Shown here: positions 39,062 through 50,830 of the stretch, piece by piece
How positions within the stretch are numbered: the stretch's first letter is position 1
How the letters are laid out: the number at the start of each line of letters is the position of its first letter
Program-made: the position numbers and the translations under genes
Origin: Prunella strophiata
Taxonomy: Eukaryota > Chordata > Aves > Passeriformes > Prunellidae
Assembly (NCBI GenBank): GCA_036583965.1
Contig: JAZBQD010000015.1
Coordinates: 25,828,310 to 25,892,309, forward strand
Direction of reading: 5' to 3'
DNA: 64,000 nucleotides
Notes under the pieces: model-generated
The model's database searches: none
What the model saw: only the letters and a program-made list of their open reading frames with translations
What the model was told of the DNA's origin: nothing

Positions 39062-40075
39062 GTTAACTTGTCTTAGCAGCTTGCTACATTTGCTATGAGA
39101 TCTTCCATGAATGCAAAACACTAAAATGTATGAGTTGTTAGACATTTATGTCAATACTTTCTTGGCTATTTATTGCTCTAGCACAGGAACTGACAAATGG
39201 AGCATAGGATACTCAAAGCTTACAAGAGCTATTATTATGTTAGCACTGTTAGCTAAAGGTTCTGAATGCCAGTTCTGAACACTTCAAATTGTTTTGTTTG
39301 GGTAAATTGAATGTATCATTTTCTTTTTATTTATATCACTGTCTTCTATTTACTGTTGTTTAGATGTAGCAGCTGGGACTATTTCTTGTAGCAAATAACT
39401 ATAAACAACCCCTAAACTGGGGGCACAATATACTATGTCCCCCAAACAATTCTTAAAATCAATGCTTACTTTTTAATTACTTAAATTACTTACATCCTAA
39501 TCATGCTTAAAAATGAGTTTATATCTCACAGTGCAGAAAAAAATAATTACAGCTGTTTGATTTATACTTCAGAACTTCTGATTGTAAGAAAAAGGCTCTA
39601 CCTGTTATCTTATAAACAAGGCTCATAACAGCTGATTGAATATTTTACTGAGGATGAAACATTAGGATCCACAAAGATTTATTAGGTTTTTGTCACACAC
39701 ATGTGACATAACTCATAAAACAACTGTACATATGGCTTTTTGGTGACATTTGGAGGAGTATGAGAAATAGAGGGAAGAGGCTTTTTCCCTTCCTGAAAAC
39801 ACACATCTTGTGATTAAGTAGTCTGTAACCAGGCATCCATGCATTTAATTATTGTGCACACCTCCTATTTAAATCATCTTCTTGTCTGACAATTTTCCTC
39901 TCAACAAATTCTTTTCTTGTAGCTTTGGTTCAGCCTGATTAGCTTCAGAACCTCTGTCAAAAGGGGAAAAAGAAAGACTGTCCATTTCCTTCATCAAAAG
40001 TTCAGACAATGCCTATATATACATCTTTATCACATGATAATGCCTTCTGTATGCTGAAAAAATAATATTGAATTC

Positions 40076-40130
40076 TTAGCTGAATACTTCTAAATAAAGT
40101 AACAAACTTTATTTAGACGTATTCAGCTAA
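40076..40130. repeat. Long near-perfect hairpin, 25-bp stem, 5-base loop
   Basis: The left arm 40076-40100 and right arm 40106-40130 are reverse complements at 24 of 25 positions, with the loop AACAA between them. The arms begin TTAGCTGAATAC and end GTATTCAGCTAA. A stem this long and this clean is not expected by chance in 64 kb. It abuts a second hairpin at 40131-40169. There is no terminator-like T-run after it. It could be a template-switch quasi-palindrome, a tiny foldback element, or a hairpin RNA locus if transcribed. Confidence 0.9.
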
Positions 40131-40169
40131 AATACTCTTGTAGCCCACTAACCAGGGCTACAAGATATT
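40131..40169. repeat. Second hairpin directly abutting the first
   Basis: TCTTGTAGCCC (40136-40146) and GGGCTACAAGA (40155-40165) are exact reverse complements around the 8-base loop ACTAACCA. Allowing one bulged C, the pairing extends outward to 40131 and 40169. The left edge touches the end of the 25-bp-stem hairpin with no gap. Confidence 0.85.
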
Positions 40170-42596
40170 CTTGTGATATAAATGAATAAGTGCATCATGA
40201 TGTATACTGAATGTTCCTATAGAGCAGTAAGAAGTGTTAAGACAAATAGCCCCTAGTTGAATAAAAAGGAAAAAAAAACATCAGTAAAGGATCTTTTTCA
40301 TTCCAAACTCCAACAGCTTTCCAGCATGGCCCAAGCATACATCACAGTGGGTATACAACTGATTCAATCTACATTTCTTCAATATCAGTGAGAAACCTGA
40401 AGTCAAATAGACAAGGCACTATATGCCACAAAGCAAGTGAGGCCTGGAAAAATGCCCCAGCTGACTCCAGAAGAAATTACAGGGGGAAGGCAGGTACTCT
40501 GAGCCAGATAAACCACACAGTGCAAGATAATCCTGAAAGAAAAACATTATCTTCACATAATGATTGTTTTTTTCTTTTACTGAACAGAAAGAACTCCAGC
40601 TATAGATTACAGCTAGAAAGACAGGCAGACTGTAGTTTATGCATTTTAAACACACATGGGTACATGTGTCATAACCACTTAGTGTAATCTGGTATACTTA
40701 AGAACTGTGCCAGATGTCTAATTTGTATGGCAAGGACATTCTTGTTAGGAAGAAGAAAAAGAATTCTGAAACTTGTTAAATCCTCTCAAAAATTGCCTGT
40801 CACAACACTACACTTTCTACCCATTTAAAGCAGTTGTTTTTTGGTTATTTGGGTTTTTTTTCCCCTAAGTTAAACAGCTTTCTGGTCTTGAACACCCTGT
40901 TTTAAGATCCTCCTTCTTGCCTGACATTTCCCCAGTAATTTTGGTTGTGCCCTCTTCTCTTTTTTGGACATCAAACTGCCTATGACAAGTGCTCTCAATG
41001 CTTCCCTTGAGGTCCCAAACATAAAAGGAAAAAACTGCTTGTTTATATCTAAGTGTACTTGGAGTTAGTCATGCAACTCTCTTAATTTCATTATATATCT
41101 TCAGACATAAAGTGAAGGTGAAAGAGAAATCACATCAAAACTTTCAAACTTTTTCTCCTTTCTTATTTTTTTTGTATAAATCATAACTTCTCCTGTTATT
41201 TAAGATCATATGGATGGATGAAAAGGCTACTGATATCTGGAACTTCCATGGAGTAAACACCCAAATCTTATCCCATTTCAAAAATACAACAATTTCTTCA
41301 CTAAACTTCCATCAGACCTTTTATCTTTGTAATTATTTCTAGCTGTCATTTCCCAGCTGACTATCCTTGACCTTCATCCTATCCAAGACTTCCTAGAAAG
41401 AGAAGACACAAGTACTGAAATATTTTTGGAATATTTGAGAGCCCATGTCTCTGAATCCCTTTTATTCACAAATTAAACCTATCTGCCTTATGTGTAAATA
41501 ATTATTTCCCTGTAATTTGATATTTTTTCTTTAAATTTCAAAAGCAATTAAGAGAAAATCTGTGCACATTTATTAATTTACCAGTAGTGAAAATGAAACA
41601 GTAGTTAACTTTTAATAGATCCCACAGAATTTTGTTTTCAAAATTAAGAGTGCCCCCTCTACCCACAGAAATACTGGTTCAAAATCTCTTTAAGTGCTTT
41701 CAGCCTGTATGTTTGCAATAAAGGAATTATCCACTCAGATAAATTAGACTTTGGCTTGTCATGAATATCAAAATGATAAAGCAGCACCATAGTGCAGAAA
41801 CTGGTACCCATATGATCTCACATTGGAGTAAATCAAAGGAATAAGTCCAGTGTAAAACCAGCAGGAGTCCTCTAAAACTCAAATTTTGTTTTGAATTTAA
41901 TTTTTATTTAGCTTGAAGGGATGAACTTATTTTCAAAACAGATATAAACTTTCATTTGTTTGTTTGGTTGGTTGATTTTGTTTTAAATGTTAATATCTAA
42001 AGTCCAAATTCAGCTGATCCAATTTATAAACAGACTGTGATTAGATTAATATTCAAATTTAAATTCTTTGAGAGATCCTTTCACAGTTGTGGGCCCAAAT
42101 ATTCCAAACTGAACTGATAGGCAGACATGAGGCTACTTTTATCCACTGTTGGAGCAAGTATTAAAGAGCTCAGCTAAATCATGTCACTTTGACTACTAGT
42201 CTGCTCAATGTCTAACTTGCTCTTTTGCAAGGTAGCATATTTATATATCACACCCACGTGCCACCTTCCTGAGCAAACTGCCTATGTATTTAAGGGAGAT
42301 TTTTTAAACTGATTTTTTTGTAACTGAGGTTGATGACTTGAATATCTGTTTCAGCTTTAGCTTCCGAGTGAAATGGAAGAAAGCTTTTCATTTACCTTAA
42401 ATACTTTATAACTTTTCAAAGGCATTACTATGACTATAGTGAATTGTACTTTTGTTTTCACATTCTAGAGAATGCTGAAAATATAAAAATTTCCAGCTGT
42501 ATATATATTTCAGACTAATGACCCATGAGCCACACTGTTTGTACCTGAGACTGAGCTTTTGCTACCTGTTCATAGCAAGAGTATACAGATTCCATA

Positions 42597-42642
42597 GACT
42601 GGAAAACAATCAATTGAGAGACTGGAAAGCAATCAATTGAGC
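42597..42642. repeat. Tandem duplication, 23-bp unit
   Basis: The unit starting GACTGGAAAACAATCAATTG at 42597 repeats at 42620 as GACTGGAAAGCAATCAATTG. One substitution distinguishes the copies over the first 20 bases. CAATTG is palindromic in each copy. Confidence 0.85.
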
Positions 42643-43369
42643 CACTCATTTTTATTCAGTTTTGTAAATTAATTTCTGCATTGGTGTTTTCACCTGAATC
42701 TTTTCTGCTATGGAAAAAAATGCACTTCACTTAACGAAGAAAAATAGTCCCCCAGAGTTTTTGTACACTATAAAGGCAAGACAAAACAAATAGCAAGAGT
42801 GGAGAGAACAATGCAGCCAGTGGTCTAACCAGTTCACTGCAAGGATTAGGTTGTGTCATCTGCCTGTGTCCAGAGAACAGTGTGATTCAGTAATGATCCA
42901 GAGGCTGAATTATCATAGCTGGAGGGTCCTGAGTTCATACAAACAATCCTAACACTTCAGACAGGGCCAAGATTTCGATGTGCAGGAGACTTTCAAGATG
43001 GTTTTATATCAGTTTTTTCTAGTGTTTCTCATGACATTCAGAAGGTTCAGTGAACAGATTTGTCCCAAAATTAACTTGACCCCCCCAACCTATAAATTGT
43101 AATCTATAGTAAAATATTTTTATCTTTAAAACAACGTAGTATTCAAACTCTCAATAGATGTAATTCACAAACTTCTTAACATTTCTCATTCTGTCTTTCT
43201 TTTCTCATGTAATGGTAGAGTCAGCAGTGAAGTAATTCAGAATAAAGTACTATTTCATGAGACAAAGACAGGCAGTTTCTGGCCATCTAATCTGCAGAAT
43301 ATTGTCTTTGGTTTATTTCGAGCATGATCCTTCCCTCTGCCTTAGAATTAATAACTTCTTACCCCCATG

Positions 43370-43421
43370 ATTAGACTGACTGAAATTAATACTGTGAAAT
43401 TAGACTGACTGAAATAAATAC
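43370..43421. repeat. Tandem duplication, 29-bp period
   Basis: ATTAGACTGACTGAAATTAA at 43370 recurs at 43399 as ATTAGACTGACTGAAATAAA. The 23-base matching core carries one mismatch and the spacer ends in GTGAA. It is likely a local slippage event. Confidence 0.85.
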
Positions 43422-43919
43422 ATGGGTCTCTATCATGTATCACTGTATGTGTTTAGCATGCACCAGGAGTCTACACCAAAAGTGGTATATTTTTGAAAAG
43501 TACAAGGAAAGATACCCAAATTCAAGCCAGTGACTTGATGCTGTTTAACAGATGCTTGATGATGCTCCAGACTGACTATTACACTGTAATAGCTTTGGGG
43601 GTATTACAATATATCACACAGAGCATCTCCATAATAATGTCTTTATGTCATAATGTATCATTAAAAATTCCCATGCAATATTCCCAGGATATACTTATGA
43701 CTCATCAAAGTTCATCAATATTTTATCATATTCTGTTATGTCTGTTGCACACTAAAAAAATTTTGCACCATGGAATTGGTGTGCATTCATAACCAAATAA
43801 AAAATTATTTTTAAAATTACACAAAAAGACCCATAAGAGATGCCTTAAAGAATTTAAGGGCCATCAGGTAACTGAAATGTAATGAAATAACTTTTAAAAG
43901 GTGCACAATATTGGAACTC

Positions 43920-43948
43920 AAAAAAAAAAAAAAAAAAAAAGAGAGAGA
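43920..43948. repeat. Poly(A)21 followed by (GA)4
   Basis: Twenty-one A followed immediately by GAGAGAGA. It could be a retroposon tail, but the sequence to its left is not recognisable as a processed transcript. Confidence 0.8.
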
Positions 43949-44424
43949 CGTGTAGACATTTAAAGCTGACATTTAAAGAGGAGGGGCTTTAAATCGAACT
44001 GATAAAATTAAGATCAATAATAAAAAAATTGGTAAATACTATATGGCCACTGCTTAAACTATCAAAAGTACTAATTTTGTTCTATATTCATCAAATCTCT
44101 CATAGTATGAATAGTGAAATGATCCTGTATACATAGACAGTCTAACAGCAACATGGTGGATAGTATTGATCTAAATATCCATCTTCAGTACTGAGCAATT
44201 TGCTTCATTTTCTAATAAAGAGCAATAATAATAGCAAAAACATATATACAAATTTTTAAAAGGGTAATTATTGCTGTATATATACCAAAGAAGGAGAAGT
44301 GGTTTCACCCCAGCCAGCAACTACATACCACACAAGCACTTGCTTACTGCCCTCCCTCCAACAGGAAGAGGAGGAGAATCAGAAAAAGTAAACCCTGTGA
44401 GATAAGAATAGCTTCATAATTGAA

Positions 44425-44520
<96 letters not shown>

Positions 44521-44521
44521 T

Positions 44522-44609
<88 letters not shown>
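44425..44609. repeat. (AAT)n microsatellite, 185 bp
   Basis: About 61 AAT units run from 44425 to 44609, interrupted once by a TAATTAATAATTAAT-type variant near 44520. The array is followed by TTG/TTGC-rich sequence (44610-44635). It sits where this LTR class normally has a short A/T-rich run, so it has grown inside the LTR. The poly-Leu/poly-Tyr frame on the minus strand is an artefact of this array. Confidence 0.97.
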
Positions 44610-44902
44610 TTGTTGCTGTTGCTATTGTTATTGTAATGAAAAGGTAGATAGCAAAAAGAAAGGCAAGTAAAACCTGAGAAAGACAAGCAGTGATAAACAT
44701 CACCCAGCCAACTCCTCCCAGTTTACATACCAGGCATGATGTTCTGTGTTAGGGAATATCCCTTTGGCCAGGTCAGCTCAGCTCTCCTGGCTGTGCTCCT
44801 TCAAAACTTGAAGCTCTTCTTGAGCACCTCTTCACTGGGAGAACATGACATATTGAAAATTCCTGGACTCAGAAAAAGCACTTTTTAGTAAAAACTAAAA
44901 CA

Positions 44903-44978
44903 TCACAGAATGGCAGAATCACATAGTTAACTAGGTTGAAAAGAATCTTTTGAGATCATCAAGTTCAACCCGTGACAA
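44903..44978 (-). mobile_element. Short CR1 3' fragment nested in the LTR
   Basis: CACAGAATGGCAGAATCACA (44905-44924) followed by GGTTGAAAAGAATCTTTTGA, GATCATCAAGTTCAACCC is the reverse complement of a CR1 3' end. LTR homology stops at AACTAAAACATCA (44905) and resumes at GTGTGTTAGGAATATTATG (44983), which shows insertion into the LTR. ATCA flanks both sides (44902-44905, 44979-44982), but the CR1 tail itself contains ATCA, so it is not a secure target duplication. Confidence 0.8.
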
Positions 44979-45012
44979 ATCAGTGTGTTAGGAATATTAT
45001 GCTCAAACTAAA

Positions 45013-45083
45013 TTAAAAACAAACAAACAAACAAACAACAACAACAGCAAACAAACCACAAAAAACCAAACAGCAAAAAACCA
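45013..45083. repeat. AAAC-rich simple repeat inside the LTR
   Basis: AAAC/AAC units (five or six AAAC in a row, then AAC, then AAACC variants) lie between CTCAAACTAAATT and CCAGCATTGTACC, two blocks that are nearly adjacent in the LTR class. It therefore appears to be a local expansion of an A/C-rich stretch. Confidence 0.8.
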
Positions 45084-48000
45084 GCATTGTACCACCTACA
45101 AGGGAGAAAATTGACTGTATACCAGCTGAAACTAGGACAGAGGGCAAAACCCTTACACATCTTTAAGGGCAATTTGGAGCAACTAAGCATGTGACAAAGA
45201 ATACTTTGATTAACATGGCATACTTGGATTTCCATGTTGATAAGTAAATTCTCCTGAAGTTTTCCTGATTAAGATCAGTTTTAATGTCTAACCACTACAT
45301 CACAGAAAAGCGGACTCATTCAATTTGTAAGTGTAAAAGTACAGGAAAACATCAAAGGAAAACTCTACATAATATCTACTTACTATAGATGTGGAGCTAA
45401 AAGTATAACAGCTATACATAGTTACAATGGTTTACAGCAAGTACCTTCAAAATATATGCATGGCACTATAAATCTAAACTCTGAATCTTGAATATATATT
45501 TTTACTTATAAATATTATAAAAGGACAATTTTGTGCTTTGAAAAGAATGTTATTTTTAGTGAAGCAATTCCATTCATTATATAATGCATTTTTTCATGCA
45601 TCCTTTAAGCTTTTTCTGAAGTGCCTGAAATAAGCACAGCAGTTAATTTGAATTACTCTTACACAATTCAAATAAAAAGATATATGTATTATAATTTATT
45701 TATGCATTACTGTATGCTTGTATACATTAAATTTAATTTCATATGTTGGCCAGCAGGACATCAGGTCAGCTTCAGAGCATCTGGTTGAATTGATAAATGT
45801 CCAGTTGCATAAGATAGAATGGTCTTGGGTGACTTAATTTGTTTTTTGTTTTGTATTCATTCTGGCTATTCCAAACCTTCGACATATTTTTCAGTTACAC
45901 ACAAGTGCAAGACCTTAGGATATAATAATAATAATTATGCTATCAATGTAAAAAAGAGTATCTTTTCATCTAAGCACAGAGTTCCCCAAGGAAATCATAC
46001 TGGTCCAACAGTTAAGCTGTGCAGTATTCTATACTGATCTGTGCAATTTAAGCACTAAATATCCAGAAATAGATGCACATATATAATATTAGAATAGAGT
46101 TTGCTATATATGCATATATTTCAAAATAAATTACTGAATTAACATGAAAACAGGAGTTCCTTCAAAACTCTGTGTTTTTCCCTCTCTTTCTCACCATTTA
46201 GTGACATTTTAGGCAACTTCTATACTGTATTGGGAGGAATGGGATAAAAGCTTCTGCAGTTATTTCAGGGTTGGAGGAGTTTGAATATAGATATGAGCAC
46301 TTGCCTCCACTCTCATGCAATTATATAGGCAGAAAGAGGGAAAAGCTGAGCAGCGTGATGAGATTGAATTGTAGCTGCCCATTAAGAATTTAGCACATTT
46401 TTGAATAAGGAAAAATTAGGTCAAATTCTTTGGTAGTGCTGATTAGATCACAAGTAGAAAGTACATAGAGTACTTATGAATTTAATAGAAAAAGAACATG
46501 AAAATATGCAGAAGAAATTGACTGGACAATTAACTTCAGAACAAAAATTGTTAGAAAGTGGTTTCTCTTAAAGGAGAATCTTAAATATAAAAAACTCCCC
46601 TCGAATATAGCATTTGACTTATCTAAAAGCTTTTGTATCTTTTTAGCATATTTCAACTCTTTTGCCACTTGCTGCTCAAATAAATTATCTATGAATAAAA
46701 CAGCAGAAAGCATTTCAAAGCAGGTTTGAGGTTCACTGGAAGAATTATTTGGTCAGAAACATACCAACTGTGCCTACAGAGAGACAAAGACAATTTAGTC
46801 CACATGCACAGATGTCAGTCTCTTATTTCTTCTCCTGAGCAATGAGATATACCTGACACTGCAATATATATAAATGGAACGCTGTATATACTTCTGTATG
46901 TGTAACAAATGGCTACCATAAATTTCTGTATTAATTAAATTATTTTAATCTTTATACAAAAATGTCCATTTACTTCTGGGATCAGCCAGTTTCAGTGCTC
47001 TCATTCATCTGAAAAATTAAGAGGAAACTTTAGTAATTGCCTAAGAGTTTACACATTTTGTCATCATTAAGAAACACTTGCTACAGCAAGGAACCCTAAT
47101 GGTTCTAACAAGCTCCCATGGGGAGGATCAAAGCCAGTTTAAACAGAGTAGATTGCACAAAAAGAGGCAGACAAAGAGTCCAGGGGGGCATATAGATGAC
47201 TAGGAGAGTACAAGTTGTTTTATATTAGATTGGAAGGAAATAAACCTAAAGTACAAGTACATTTTATGTGGTTACGCCAATTGTTCCCTAAGCCTCATAA
47301 AAGCTACAGAGCTACTGTCAAGATATTGCTGGATTAAAGGTAAAACCTCTTCTCAGAGCAATGCTTGTCAGCTCAGGACCAGAACCATGCTAATGTTGCC
47401 ACAGAAACATGCCCCAGAAAAATCACCATGGACGGAACAAACTCACATTTGCCATCCATGCACAATTCAAGTGAGGTGCCACATTTGCTGCAGTGAAATC
47501 TGAGTTTATAAGAGATTAAATTCACACATATGGGAGGTTTAAAAAAATCCTTTCCTCATCCCCCATCACAAATTGAAATGCCTGATTCAAACTGCTAAAT
47601 GAAAATACTGATGGACAGCCTCTCAGGTCCCTGAAAGTGAAGCACAGGTGCACAGAAGGCTGCAGGGCTGTACGTAGTTGGTATACATAGAGAAATAAAC
47701 TTGAGTCTGCTCTGGGAATCACAGAATGACAGGATATTCCCCTGAGGTGTGTAATGGTGAGATGGCTCTTGCTGGAGACTGCTGCCTCAGAAATTGTAAA
47801 GGATACAGCAGTGCAGCTGTCACATAACAGTGGTGCTGGCTTTCCAGGCAGGAGGTGTCCCCTGGAACACAGCTTCTGCAATTTATTTTTGTCAGCCAAA
47901 TTACAGTAGAGTTTTGAGCTGCTGGAGTCTATTCCAGGCTGAGCAAATATGAATGAAAGGTATGAGCATGGCAGTCACAAAAGATTTTAAAATAATGTGA

Positions 48001-48198
48001 TATAGCAACACAGTCTCCTAAGTCCTGCAGTTTCAAGGGTGACATCCCAACAATGTAGTCACAGTTCTTTATGCATGCACATAGATGAATGTTAAGACAG
48101 GGATCCATAAAAAACAGATTTTTATTAGAAAATTTGCATAAATCTGTTAGCATGAAATGAGAAATGAAAGGGTAAGGCCCAAGTCTCCCTCTCCCTCG

Positions 48199-48240
48199 AA
48201 GTAGGGCTGAAGTAGGCTGAAGTATCATGGGCTGGAAGTA
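48199..48240. repeat. Degenerate tandem of GAAGTAGGGCT-like units
   Basis: GAAGTAGGGCT, GAAGTAGGCT, GAAGTATCAT and then GGCTGGAAGTAG follow one another in about 40 bases: three to four imperfect 10-12-bp units. Confidence 0.6.
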
Positions 48241-48562
48241 GACATTTTTTTCTGCTGGTGGTTGTCTGCAAAAAAAGCTTCTTCTGGAGTTGGGCAGGTA
48301 TAAATCATGCCCTCCTCCTAAACTACTGCAGTAAGAGAAGACTCTGCTATATATAGACAGGCTAATACCTGCTTCCCCTGGCAAGTCATCTCTTCTGGCC
48401 TGCTAGGACTGAAGATGACACAGAGTACCTACACCCACAGCTCTTAGTTGTAGGTGAGTGCTCTGATCACAGGATAGGCTCACACAGTAGTTCTGCTGCT
48501 TGTTGTTATTGAAACTATTTCACTATATAGAAAATTCAATATTCATTAAGCCAGAGAGAAGT

Positions 48563-48583
48563 AAAAAAAAAAAAAAAAAAAAA
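48563..48583. repeat. Poly(A) tract, 21 A
   Basis: A clean run of 21 A. It creates poly-Lys and poly-Phe stretches in the overlapping frames, which are artefacts. Confidence 0.85.
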
Positions 48584-50464
48584 GGAAGAGATATGTATCT
48601 GCAAGGGGAAAACTTATATACCAGTCCCCACTTTGGTTTAAAGTGTCTTAAAATCTCATTCCAAATGAAACAGTTTCTAGAAGAATTGGAAAGAGCTACC
48701 CTGAAAATGCCCTGTGTTTTGGATACTCCCCAAGAAGGTAAGTGGAGATTCAAGTTCTATGCAGAATGAAAAATTAAAATTGGATCTCATATATTCAGGG
48801 TGATGGCTTTAACTGAAAAGCATCTGCTTAGACATGGTGATTCATTTTACTTACCATTCTGGCTTTGTGCCAGCCCCAGAAAGGCTATGGGAAATTTGAA
48901 AAATACTTTCAGGGGGAATAGAAAATTGGAAACCAGATGTGGTGAAAGCTGGAGCAAGTTCACCTTAAGCATCGGTGGCAGTATGTACTTGATGACATGG
49001 AAAGTTTCAGCATAGTTGATGCATTGTTTCAGAAATACTTGATGGAATAGTACTTCTGTTTGGACTTTGGATATTCAATATAAGCCATAGAGGGACTTTT
49101 CTTAGGTTTTTTTTTCCAACCTGAATTATGTCTTGAAAAAAACCAAAACAGATGACAAGATTTTGGTCAAAGATTATCAAGAGCTGAAAACACAAATATT
49201 TGCTGGATGGTTTTGGTTCCTAAAGTCTAGATGTTTGGTACTTAAATAATTTAAAACTCTTTCTAAAGAGATTCCAAAGAAAACTTGAGAGAGTAGCATT
49301 GTCAGTTGCAGGAAACTGTAAAATAAGACACTGAACAAATACTCTGTATGTGTCATACCAGAAGAAATTAAGGGAATGAATGCACATATTTATTAGAATG
49401 TTTTATGTAAGTCAAAATTCATCTCCATACAATTAAAAAATCCAGGATGCAAACTTGTGATTCTGTTTGCTGTAATTATTTATTCATATTTTTATTACTT
49501 ATTCTTCACAGCATTCATCTCTCCATGTACAATTATTATTATTTCTATTATGTAATCACAGCAGAGCTCTAGACAACAGCCATGACAGAACAGAGTGGAT
49601 CATTCAGGCCTTAATTTTTTTAGTCTGGTTTCTCTTCCCCATGACACTTCACACCACTAAATATTGCTGCTTCATCAGATGCTTGCATGTGGGAACACCC
49701 ATGTACACTCAAATATATTCCATGTATCTCTCCCACTACTAATTCTGTCACAGAAAATATTCAACCTGGAGGGCTGTTTCAAAATTTTTGGGAAAAGCTG
49801 CAAGAAAGAATTATAGCAACCAGCAAAACATACCACACCAAAAGATTCATGTCTTAGGTTGGGAAAGTTTTGGCTATACAACTAAGCCAAGAAAAATGTC
49901 CTAGCAGGAATATGGTTTACACAAGCAAGATAAATAACTTACTCCAATCACAAAAAAAGTCACAAGTTTTCATTTAAAAAAAAAGTCTGAAACGTAGCAT
50001 GAAGATTTTCATTCATACACAATTCTTACTAAAGGTAAGCAGAACCCTTGAGAAGGACAGGAGTCATAGTCCCACCATGGTCTCCTGTAGATGACGAGCA
50101 CAAGGCAGGGCCTGATCATTAAGGGCAATTTTCCCTTCATGCCTTCATGAAGATCAATGTCAGAATTTAACTCATCAAGCACTTTAATATTTAGTGCAGG
50201 TTTACCAAGATATTAGCCTTATTGAATGAGGCTACCTAAACACTCTTAAAATTCAGCATGCACATTGCAAGGATTACTGACTAATACTGTTTAAGGCAGA
50301 GCTTCCCCAGAGAGAGATATGCTCAGAGGAAATCCAAGTGACATGCAAAGCTGAAAAGCACTTGATTTCTTGATTTTTTGCACTATTCTAACATTCTAAT
50401 ATATTTTAAACATTTTCTTGTTTACACTAAATAAGACTAACCTAAAGAGTATTTACAAAGTATA

Positions 50465-50830
50465 TCTCAGTCCAGTCCCCTGGGCTCCCCTGCTCTGCTC
50501 AAAATCCAGGATCCTACATAAGCCCCAGGGCCATCAGTTCCCACTCCAGCAAGGCTGGACTCTCACTCCCCACAGCCTGGTGTGCCCCTGAGCCAGGCCC
50601 ATCTGCAGGTACCACATCCCATCCCTGCCTTGGCCTCTCCCCATCTCCAGGGAAGTGCCCAAAGCACAGGCATAGGTTATATTGTCTGCCCTGATCCTTT
50701 CTGGGGTGGCAGGAAGGGGCAAGCTACCAGTCCCTTGCCTGCCCTCCCCACAGGGAGCCCCCACTGCTCCTGGATTCCTTGGCAGTCACAGTCCCATGTG
50801 TTGCCCTGACTCCACCCTCTCAATCAAAAT
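50465..50830. other. GC-rich, CpG-depleted patch
   Basis: Against AT-rich flanks, this 365-bp stretch is rich in C and G (for example CCTGCCCTCCCCACAGGGAG near 50738), yet I see essentially no CpG in it. It is therefore not a CpG-island promoter and looks like long-methylated or selfish DNA. Overlapping frames on both strands (50534-50764 minus, 50582-50809 plus) are a by-product of the composition. I cannot assign it to a repeat family. A smaller similar patch lies at 51340-51440. Confidence 0.6.

Larger units (their letters stand above)
35971..44297. other. AT-rich non-coding stretch with several inverted and tandem repeats
   Basis: No gene is recognised. Notable contents are the AT-rich tract at 36071-36205, the protein-like but interrupted patch at 36887-37257, T-tracts at 38280-38293 (14) and 39044-39061 (18), the double hairpin at 40076-40169, two short tandem duplications at 42597-42642 and 43370-43421, and a 21-A run followed by GAGAGAGA at 43920-43948. 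Confidence 0.55.
44298..45139 (+). mobile_element. Solo endogenous-retrovirus LTR with internal expansions and a nested CR1
   Basis: The left edge AGTGGTTTCACCCCAGCC and the blocks that follow (a CACACAAGCACTTGCTTAC block, GAGGAGAATCAGAAAAAG, an A/T-rich centre, GGGAATATCCCTTTGGCC, CTCTCCTGGCTGTGCTCC, AACTAAAACATCA, and GAAACTAGGACA at the right edge) match the order I know from a common passerine ERV LTR. The right edge ends in CA. The left edge seems to have lost its TG by substitution (AG at 44298). Target-site duplication is not evident. Three later changes lengthen it: the AAT array (44425-44609), a CR1 fragment (44903-44978) and an AAAC-rich run (45013-45083). No internal retroviral genes flank it, so it is best read as a solo LTR. 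Family-level naming would need a library search. Confidence 0.72.

Noticed and set aside
44414..44686. 90-codon minus frame rich in Leu and Tyr
   Set aside because: It is a translation artefact of the AAT microsatellite.
47522..48384. Two minus-strand open frames of 125 and 151 codons
   Set aside because: Composition is Ser/Leu/Cys-rich without a recognisable domain, and no convincing splice sites or promoter are visible.
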